This document shows, in pieces, positions 56,249-64,000 of a stretch of DNA of 64,000 bases. Within the stretch, counting starts at the first letter, position 1, and the number at the start of each line of letters is the position of its first letter. A model generated the notes under the pieces. The model had not been told where the DNA came from and did not search any database. It saw only the letters and a program-made list of their open reading frames with translations. The stretch comes from Elmis aenea (lineage: Eukaryota > Arthropoda > Insecta > Coleoptera > Elmidae): the NCBI GenBank assembly GCA_947652605.1, contig OX393579.1, positions 21,597,674 through 21,661,673 on the forward strand. Direction: 5' to 3'. The translations under genes were made by a program, and so were the position numbers.

Positions 56249-57918
56249 CTTACAAATAAACAAAAATTTGAGCGGTCAATTACCAAAGTACATTTTTGTT
56301 CAGCTGCTTAACAATTATAAAGAAAACAGGAATAGTTCCAAAAAAATTATAATTATAAAAAAAAAGATTAGGTAGACCAAATATTGAATAAAAAAACGAT
56401 TGAAAATAATTATATTTATCTTAAAAAGAAATTATTCCAATAAAAAATTAAATCTGTGCATTAAAAAGCATAATAATAACCAGTATTTTTTTAAAAATTG
56501 ATTGTAAAAATAATATACATGTTCTCATGAGCTGTTTAATACAATGCCCATCACTGGGTTAAGATATTAAATAAACATGTGGTTTGGTTTTAATTGTACA
56601 ATATCTAAAGTAGTATTTAGACGAAACCTTATTAACAATTTAAACAACATCTAAGAGGCATTAAAGTTATACCTTTCATGTCGGCAGTTCCAATTATTAT
56701 TGTTATACATATACCTATAGATTTCGTCTTATTTAATGTCTATGAATTTGAACGTACCAACGTAACAATAACTTAATAAATCTAAGCTAAGCAATTCATA
56801 TGCCAAATGTATCTAATAAGCAAACTTCTACTAACTTCATAACTGTAACAGAGAGAAAGACATTCTGGGGTTTGAAATAATAGACGATGGCATATGTTTT
56901 TTATATAAGGTTCTGTTATGTCTGGCGATTTAAAAACGTTTGTGGTTGACCTACTTAACTTAATGGATTAGTGAAAACTGCAAGTAAATTACGTTTAATA
57001 CTTCTTTTATCCCGACGATGATATCCATAAATTACGGTAAGTTTTTCTCTTGATTTTGACCGTTGGAAACAAAACACGACAGTGATAAATTGCTGTATAT
57101 TAGGAAAGTTAATTTTATACTTTTTTACCTTATGTCGATAGCAGTAAAAAAATAAAAAATAACTTTATATGCAAAAATTAAACTAAGTTTAACAGCTGTC
57201 ATTATTTTAATTCATTAGTATTTTCAATAAACATTTATATTTCACTACTATTATTGGATTGTAATATAAATTTAATATGATATTTAAGTGCTTTTATCCC
57301 AATGATTTTTTCACTCACAAATATTTTCACTCACAAATAAAACATTTTAATACTCACAACTACCACATTTTTTACACAGTTTTTGCTTATACCTAACAAC
57401 GAATGTTGCTTATTGATTTAATAGGCATGATTTCCTGAAACTGCAATTAATTTTACAGCCAGGTTGTGACGTTTAATTACATACTTCTATTGAACAAGCC
57501 ACAAAAATATATGATTTCCACAGAATCCTAGTTACTCTTTTGTATTACACGAGATATATTAAAAAGGATCGGCCAACAACAGCTCTCGAACTAATTAGCA
57601 CAACTTGCATTTGCCGTTTGGTTGCGCCCGACCTACATGGTTTTTCCCATTTTGTGTACGTTGTAGGTGGAACTGCAAGGCGGAAAACAACGGCGGACGT
57701 TAAAGCCAGTTATGTGAATAACGCCGAAGTGCAGTTTTGCTTTATTTGTATTCATCGGTGCTGGCGTGCACGCTACTACGATTCAGCAAACTGTGGCGGA
57801 CTCAAGGATTAAAATCTGGACGAAATTCGTAAACAATTTGATGTCAGAACCATAAATATAATAAAGTCTTACTAATATGATTCATACAATAATAAATTTG
57901 TGATATATCACACATCTA
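56249..57918. other. Unassigned sequence with a CpG-richer patch
   Basis: Mostly AT-rich. The patch 57570-57812 is richer in GC and CpG and open on the plus strand for 90 codons, but lacks an ATG at the start and shows no known domain. It could be an exon or promoter of a host gene; no evidence decides. Confidence 0.4.
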
Positions 57919-57963
57919 CAGGGTGGTCCAAATTCGATTAGATTAAATGGGTATGTCGCGTAA
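57919..57963 (+). mobile_element. CAGGGTGG arm interrupted by a Harbinger element
   Basis: CAGGGTGGTCCAAATTCGAT starts at 57919. Its continuation (AATATTCAAGATAGAGAAAC) resumes at 59447 after a PIF/Harbinger insertion, as shown by the uninterrupted relative at 59650, and runs to about 59640. Confidence 0.85.
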
Positions 57964-58348
57964 AGGGTACCCGCACACTGGCAACTTTTCAATCTCGGTG
58001 ATTAAATAATCTAGTTGCCTGAAAGTTGCCCGCTGCTCTGCCAAGCGCCCACTGGCAACTAAATAGTTGCTTTTCGCTCGGTTCCTCAAATGGATTTTAT
58101 CGAAACTGCATGTGTTTGTGTCTTGGTTTTAAGAAGAACAACATACTACGTATGGCGAAAGTAAAAAAAAGTACAGAACATTTTGGGTCCATCCATTGAT
58201 TAGCTGACGACTTATAGAAGGACAATTTTATAAATTGTTTGACAGTTTGAAACTTTTTATTTATAAATCTTTCTTTTCCGCTATGCCAAATCAGATTCCA
58301 ATTACAATATCATTTATGTAGAAGTCAGAGCATATATCGCTCGTCAAG

Positions 58349-58830
58349 TGATTCTAACATTTTCAAACGATCGGCAAATTCACGTTTGCTGGAGAAAAAT
58401 GAACTAAACATGCCAGAAGAAAAACGTCTTCCTAACGATGAAAATGGCCCGGCAATGCCATTTACATTTGTGGGGATGAGGCATTTGCTCTCTCAAAATT
58501 TGTTTTGCTGCCATAGCCGAGCAGAAATTTGTCTGTAAAACAACGCATCTATAATTACAGGCTATCGAGAGCACGCAGAATGGTAGAATATACATTTGGA
58601 ATTTTAGCTAACAAATTGCGAATACTCAACAGACCGCTCGATACCAATATTCAATTTAGTGATTCCATTATAAAAGCTTGATGCATTCTACACAATTATG
58701 TTAAAAAACATGAACAACTACGTTTTGAAAAAATGCTTTATGAATGCCCTTTGGATGATTTTCCAGCTCTCGGAGTAAGAAGCAGCGTCCAAGGATTTTC
58801 TGTTAGAGATTATAATGCTAATTACTTTTT
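58349..58830 (+). pseudogene. PIF/Harbinger (DDE_Tnp_4) transposase pseudogene
   Basis: Reading gives SDSNIFKRSANSRLLEKNEL, NMPEEKRLPNDENGPAMPFT and FVG-(1 nt extra)-DEAFALSK with the conserved GDEAF Asp, then a stop and SRNLSVKQRIYNYRLSRARR, MVEYTFGILANKLRILNRPL with the catalytic Glu, and CILHNYVKKHE. The order matches HARBI1-like nucleases. One frameshift and two stops are present, and the N-terminal half is deleted, so it is inactive. Confidence 0.9.
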
Positions 58831-59063
58831 CGCCTCAAGGGTGTGTTTCTTGGCAATAACACCAAATTTAAAGATTTATTTTTTTGTGTTGTACAATATC
58901 TATAATAACTATATCCGTTATTACTTTTACTAAAATAATAACTTTATTACTCTCTTAAAATTACTTAAAATATCATATTTAATAAAATAACACTGAACAA
59001 ATAAAAAATAAAAAATGTATTTATTTAAAAAAAAAAAGTTTTCTCCTTATCTCTGAGTTCATT

Positions 59064-59210
59064 TTATTTTTCAATAAATTGTTGACACAATTCACTCCAC
59101 AATTTTATTTTTAGATTTTTATCTGAATATTCCTTAATTTTATTATCATACAACGCAGGGCGTTTTTTAATTTCTTTAATAAATATTTCTATATCAACGA
59201 CATGTTTACC
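59064..59210 (-). pseudogene. MADF-domain remnant of the Harbinger accessory protein
   Basis: Minus-strand reading IEIFIKEIKKRPALYDNKIK, EYSDKNLKIKLWSELCQQFI then stop matches the start of a MADF domain (xxLIxxVxxRPxLYDxxxxxYxDxxxKxxxWxxI). MADF/Myb-like proteins are the DNA-binding partners of PIF/Harbinger transposases. Only about 45 residues remain. Confidence 0.75.
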
Positions 59211-59649
59211 GAATTTGAACAAAATGACAAGTGAGCTTTGAGAGAGCAACTTTTTAATCGCCCGTGTGCGCGGATCGTCTATTCTTCCCGGCAACAATTG
59301 ACTCAACTCTAGAATCGAACGTGTTGGAATTTTTTAATCGCGGTAACTATTAATCGCTACTGTTCGGGTCACCTAAGAAATAAATGTGTTCTAATTTCGT
59401 GATTAAAAAGTTGCTGGAAAATAGTTGCCAGTGTGCGGGTACCCTAAATATTCAAGATAGAGAAACGTTTTTTTTGCCAATGTTTTTCAAATTGCACCTA
59501 TAGTCTGATGTCATGTCACTGAATTGTCATACATTAAAAAATGTTTCAAAAGCATTGAATACCATACGAAAACTTACACAGATCTATCCAAATGTTCTTT
59601 GTATTTCATATAAGCTACTTTTTATCTATGCCAATATTTAAAATCTGTA

Positions 59650-60010
59650 CAGGGTGGTCCAAATTCGATGGGATTACATAGGCATTTCGCTTAATATTCA
59701 AGATAGAAAAACAATTGACTTACCAAAAATGTGCAGTTATTTGAGACAAACTGAGAACCGTTTTCAAATATATTTTTGGTTTTTGAGTTATTAAAAGAAA
59801 AAAAAAACGTTTTTTTTTGTCGAATTCATACTGTCATATCTCCGTTATTGTTGTAAATATCGAAAAAATTTATGGAGACTAATTTTAGATATTTAATGTA
59901 AAATTTGATAGTACAAAACACAATACTTAAGCACGCCGTTAATAAGTTATGATACAAATTTACATTTTTTTTTAAATGGAAACTGTAGTTGGCTTTGACC
60001 AGGCCCTATC
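59650..60010 (+). mobile_element. CAGGGTGGTCC arm with AGTTGGC core
   Basis: It starts CAGGGTGGTCCAAATTCGAT after TA and has CATTTCGC at about +34 and ACTGTAGTTGGCTTTGAC at 59983-59999, about +337. Same orientation as the interrupted arm at 57919. No inverted partner was found downstream. Confidence 0.75.
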
Positions 60011-61799
60011 AGAGCACAGTAGGTACATAATTAGACTTAAACTTGCATGTACTTTTTAGCGGTGTGATATTTTAATAAGGCAATAAATTCGAAATATAAA
60101 TTTTACTATCTCAAAAAAAGGGGATTCAAAATAAATATTTCTTATTAATTAGTAATATTTTTTTATAATTAAAAACTCCAGTTGCTCTGAACTTACTCGT
60201 AAAATTATTAATTGTCATATGCATTGTGTAAAGTATTAGAGAGTAATATTTGTTTATTATCAATGACCACGATGATGTATTTCATGTAATTCACATATAA
60301 AGAACAATAAACGAAAATGAATTAAAGTAAATTAAGTGCTTTTACGTGAGCTTAGTTCACAATTCTGCTTCCAAACCCGAAATTATTAATTCCCTTTACA
60401 CTACGTATGTAATTTAACAAGAACTCGAAACAATTAAGCAAATGAAAATGTAGCCAAGGTATTCATCAAGTTGATAAAATTGTGAAGCTCAAAGTACGAA
60501 GTCGTTTGTAACCGCAGAAATAATTTTTTTTCGCGATAAAGTAAGAGTCACCGCACCTTAGTAAATTATAGCATGCAGACAGCTATCTAGAGATATTTAG
60601 AATATTTATAATGTTTCCCGAAATAATTTAAATAATAATTAACGTTTTTGCACTTAACGGAGACTGCTTTTTGGGCTTTTATTAATTGCTTTCTGTACTG
60701 AAACAACAAATTTTTAATCTTTAATTAAATTGAAAACTTTCATGTAAGAATCTTACAAAGAAGTACAATCACGTTGGGAATTTTATAAAAGGCAAACAAT
60801 GTTTAATTAAATATATATAATGTGGACTCTTCTAACGACGCTTTGAAATAACTACGTTTCTTCGACATTTAAACAAAATTTGCAAAAACTAAGATCTACT
60901 ATTTGTTCTAGTACATTTTTAAATGCTTTTTAACATATTCCGTGTCTTTCTCCGAGGTAAAAGTAAATACTATAAATATTAATTTTACTTATCTTCTATC
61001 TACCTCTAAACCTAAACTATGCAACAGGCACTTTAAAGACTACCCCAATTCGAATATGAAAACATTATCAATTGTCTTTTGTTTTTTTTTCAGTTTAACT
61101 TACCTGGACATAAAAATACTAAAAACATTTTTTTTAAACATTTATCTTTTTGTAATAAATTTACTTTCTTATAACCACCAACCTGTTAAAAAAAATATGC
61201 CATTATTTTATTTAAGTACATTTTTTTAACTATTTATCTCTCAAACGTAAGCCATAACACTGTGATTTAGTTTGACCGCTGCATCTCTATAACTGTATTA
61301 TTTTAAGAGGAAATCTCTATAAACTTTTGTAAATTGCAGGTTGTTGTCCATCAAATGACATCAAAACGTTTCCTCTGTGATGAAATGTTAGGCTGACGAT
61401 ACACAACTTTTCTTTTTAAAATTATATATAGTACTTTTTTTATTTGTTCTGATAGAAATTTTAATTCTAAATCAAAAAGGGCATAAAAAAAACATATATG
61501 GGAAAATTTTTGAGAAACATTAGTTTAAAAATAAATAATTATCTTTCACAAAATCGTTGTATTTGACTATACAAAACCAGATCGATAGTAACAAAACAAA
61601 AGTTTTCTACATAAAATAGTTACTTGGCGATACTTTCATTTATTTTAAGCAAAGATAGCAGGCTAATAATAATCAAAAATCAGAAATTAGGATACTTCTA
61701 AATCTTAAATATTTTTGATGCAATTTTTAATTATAAAAATTGTTTAGGAAAAGTTTAATATACATTTACAAGCTGTTGAATAAACACACTCATTTTTAT
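60011..61799. other. Unassigned AT-rich sequence
   Basis: Nothing recognised. The 95-codon frame at 60942-61229 lacks an ATG start and looks compositional. Confidence 0.5.
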
Positions 61800-62330
61800 A
61801 AACGTTATTCACATCCTAAAAAAAATAAAGTCGCAATTTTTTAAATGGAATAAGGACATAGTTGGCTTTGATGCGTTGTTATTTTTTTTTTTTTAATTCC
61901 TGGGAGTGCATATGTATTTTACTCTTTTGTCTAAAAAAAAACAAAAATTTATAAAAACCCTTTAATATAACTCAAGAAAAAACAGTAAAATAAATATGCA
62001 AAGCATTATATTTTAAGTAAAATAAAAATAAATAAGCCAAAGCCAACTATGTTACATAAAAAATTTAAAAAAACTTTGTCAAATCTCTCAGAACATGAAT
62101 AAAACAAATTTTACTAGTTTAGGGTTTGTAAAAGTGTGAACTACTGTTTATTTACCAAGTTTTTTTTTTATTAGCAATGACGACAAAGATATTTAAAATT
62201 CAAAAAATTTGCCTGTTTCAGTACTATGTTTAATGTCAAAGCGTCTTGCAAAAGAGAAAAATGTTAACTACTTTGTAACTGTTTGCGAGATCTGTGATGT
62301 GCCGACTATGTAGCACACCCAGTATAAAAA
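61800..62330. mobile_element. Degraded palindrome with two inverted AGTTGGC cores
   Basis: TAGTTGGCTTTGAT at 61859-61872 and its inverse GCCAAAGCCAACTA at 62036-62049 face each other, and the preceding TTTTTTAAATGGAA matches the core context of other CAGGGTG elements. A degenerate end, CACACCCAGTATA, lies near 62314. Probably an eroded member of the same superfamily. Confidence 0.5.
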
Positions 62331-62568
62331 AAATTAGTAAATTTTAAAAAAAAAGTTTTTGCTACATTAAACCAGCTTTTCATTTGTTGCGAAATAATGA
62401 ATGGTATTTCGTTTTTTATTTTACGTTCCGTTTTAAAGCTATACCTTGAATTATTGGTTTCTAAGAGTGTTTTTAATTGTTTAAAACTTACTTTATTGTT
62501 TGACAAGACTTCCGAACATGCTGTAAAAATAAACTTTAAAAGGTCTTAAAAGCAACTAACTTTTACTA

Positions 62569-63507
62569 AAGGGTCTTTCAACAGGGACGCTCGAACTTTG
62601 TCAGGTTATAGCAGCCATGTTTTTAAAGTAACATCTGTCAAATTTGTTGTCAATTGTTTAGTAGTGTACGGCAAATTACCATGGAAGGTTTTAACGTTAA
62701 ACAACGTCTGCAAATCATCAAATTTTATTATCAAAGTTACTGCTCCGTTCGAGAAACGTTCCGAGCAACACGTGATTTTTATCCTCGCCACAACCGTCCT
62801 GCCGAGTCGACTATTCGATATGTGAACAAGCAAAATTGTCGGAATTGGGGCGATACCAATTCATACCAGATACACCAGCACTAAATGCATCCCGAGAAAG
62901 TCACTGTTTGGTCGGATTTTGGTCTGGCGGAATCATGGGTCCGTACTTCTTCCAAAACGAAACTGGCAATGCCATAACCGTCAACGGCAAGCGCTACAGA
63001 TCGATGATAAGCAACTTCTTGTGGCCTAAACTGGATGATATGAATACCGATAACATGTGGTTCCAACAGGACGGCGCTACGTGCCACACAGCACACAGCA
63101 CATGCCACGAGGGACATTCTGAACGAGCGATTTAAGGGCACGGTTATCTCGCGCGGCGGTGTCGTGAACTGGCCACCGAGATCGTGCGATTTAACGCCTT
63201 CTTCTTTTGGGGCTATCTTAAATCGCAAGTCTTTGCGAATAAACCGCAAACAATAGACGCCCGCAAAGTCAATACAACAAACGCCATCCAGCAAATTAAG
63301 CCAGATTTATGCGACAAAGGCAATGAAAATTGGACCTCCCGAATACGTGCTACCAAGCAAAGCCGCGGTGGACATTTGAACGACGTTATATTCCACACTT
63401 AATGCCATAAAATATACTTTCAAATTAAAAAAAAATTGAGTGGAAATCTCACACACAACTTGATTTATTTACGTTTTAAAATCGAGCGTCCTTATTGAAA
63501 GACCCTT
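62569..63507 (+). mobile_element. Internally deleted mariner-like element (939 bp), TA-flanked
   Basis: Inverted ends AAGGGTCTTTCAACAGGGAC / AAGGGTCTTTCAATAAGGAC, continuing GCTCGA, with TA on both sides (62567-62568 and 63508-63509). Same family as 33435-34556, whose surviving end is AAGGGTTTTTCGTTAAGAGC. Confidence 0.92.
62681..63402 (+). pseudogene. Mariner-like transposase with large internal deletion and lost catalytic residues
   Basis: ATG at 62681 gives MEGFNVKQRLQIIKFYYQSY, CSVRETFRATRDFYP and RPAESTIR, then jumps straight to YVNKQNCRNWGD, so roughly 110 residues including the first catalytic Asp are deleted. It continues with SHCLVGFWSGGIMGPYFF, NMWFQQDGATCHTA (second Asp present), a frameshift, WPPRSCDLTP, a deletion removing the LDY Asp, and FFFWGYLKSQVFANKPQTID. 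It is a non-functional derivative whose intact inverted ends might still be mobilised in trans. Confidence 0.9.
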
Positions 63508-63659
63508 TACAATAAATGTTCCTGAAACTTCACCTTAACTGCTGAACATCTTCTTTTTAAGTTATAAAATGCAAAATACTATTAGTACTGCAACACAAAA
63601 TACAATTTAATTTTACTGTATTATGTAATGATTTTCACTGACAAGTGTTTTCCTTAATT

Positions 63660-64000
63660 TTTTCCCTTATGCCCCAAATCATCGGGTTCTTTACCAATTG
63701 TTGACATTGAACACGATCAGCTGCCCTTCGCTTGACCTTATATTCTTCTCCACCAAGTTTTTCCCTCACGTGTTTCACGGCCTTACTGTGCTTAGTTACC
63801 GTCTGGTCTTGCTTCCAGCACTTCTAGGATAACTATTTTTATTCATTTCCACTATATGCCCGTACCAATTTATAGTTGGTAATTTCTCCACCTATTTATT
63901 GTCTTAATAATTCTAAGTCTATTTTTTTTCCTCTTGTTGTATTTCTCATACGGTCTCTTTTGGTTCTTCTTATCAGTTTTCTCAAATATTTTATTTCGTC
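63660..64000 (-). pseudogene. LINE ORF2 C-terminal remnant, runs off the window
   Basis: Minus-strand reading from 64000: DEIKYLRKLIRRTKRDRMRN, TTRGKKIDLELL, then KLVRAYSGNE with stops, and VREKLGGEEYKVKRRAADRV. This matches the region after the reverse transcriptase in insect LINEs (KYLRxxxxRTRRDRIRN). Several stops. The upstream part lies outside the window. Confidence 0.75.

Larger units (their letters stand above)
57964..59445. mobile_element. PIF/Harbinger element (about 1.48 kb) with AGGGTACCCGCAC ends
   Basis: The inverted ends AGGGTACCCGCACACTGGCA and inverse flank a decayed transposase on the plus strand and a MADF remnant on the minus strand, the divergent two-gene layout of PIF/Harbinger. 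Left flank TAA, right flank TAA/AAA; comparison with the uninterrupted arm at 59650 shows the insertion point. Subterminal CACTGGCAACT words are repeated. Confidence 0.88.

Noticed and set aside
57540..57812. 90-codon frame in a CpG-richer patch
   Set aside because: It starts without ATG and has no recognised domain; not enough for a gene call.

Overview
The window is AT-rich, non-coding-dominated eukaryotic DNA, almost certainly from an insect (a beetle or similar; the order is a guess). The evidence is the transposon community (Merlin/IS1595, Tc1, two kinds of mariner, piggyBac, hAT, PIF/Harbinger with a MADF partner, TA-flanked palindromic elements, non-LTR retrotransposon tails), short 55-56 nt introns in the one plausible gene model, and the absence of operons. 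No conserved host housekeeping gene, rRNA, tRNA or CRISPR array was recognised. The window behaves as a transposon graveyard with several layers of nesting.

Layout. 1-8618: one very large palindromic DNA transposon with long inverted ends, an intact-looking single-exon Merlin/IS1595-type transposase on the minus strand (6513-7466), a decayed inverted second copy of that gene, a 2.7 kb satellite array of 22 units (about 121 bp each, with a 605 bp higher-order period) inside its left arm, and a nested 1.5 kb hairpin element. 8.6-11.2 kb: a dead Tc1-like transposase split from its right end by a palindromic CAGGGTG element. 11.5-12.8 kb: a multi-exon minus-strand gene model with an in-phase duplicated module (an exon plus a 14-nt micro-exon), the only candidate non-transposon gene. 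13-31 kb: remnants of piggyBac and hAT, TAA/TTA-flanked MITEs, an unidentified element carrying a 77-codon exon, and a GC-palindrome hAT element with an 8 bp target duplication. 31-48 kb: a repeat family present twice in opposite orientation (one copy filled by a CAGGGTG element, the other by a retroposed insert with a 25 bp duplication), two mariner pseudogenes, a chimeric hAT/DDE_Tnp_4 reading frame, and large palindromes. 48-64 kb: a fold-back element whose arms are a 15 bp minisatellite, a PHD-finger transposase tail in an element with a nested CCGTAAAC element, a perfect 220 bp tandem duplication, a CCGGTTC-rich element, a dead PIF/Harbinger with MADF remnant, an internally deleted mariner, and LINE tails.

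How the parts relate. The most striking recurring theme is a set of palindromic, TA-flanked elements with CAGGGTG ends. Several otherwise dissimilar families keep an ATCTCG-type motif at bases 34-39 from the end and an AGTTGGC core about 340 bp in, at nearly constant spacing, which suggests one superfamily with fixed transposase-binding architecture. One related copy contains a decayed helix-turn-helix-like (DUF4817-type) coding fragment that could come from the mobilising transposase. All statements about homology come from reading the sequence by eye; no database search was run.
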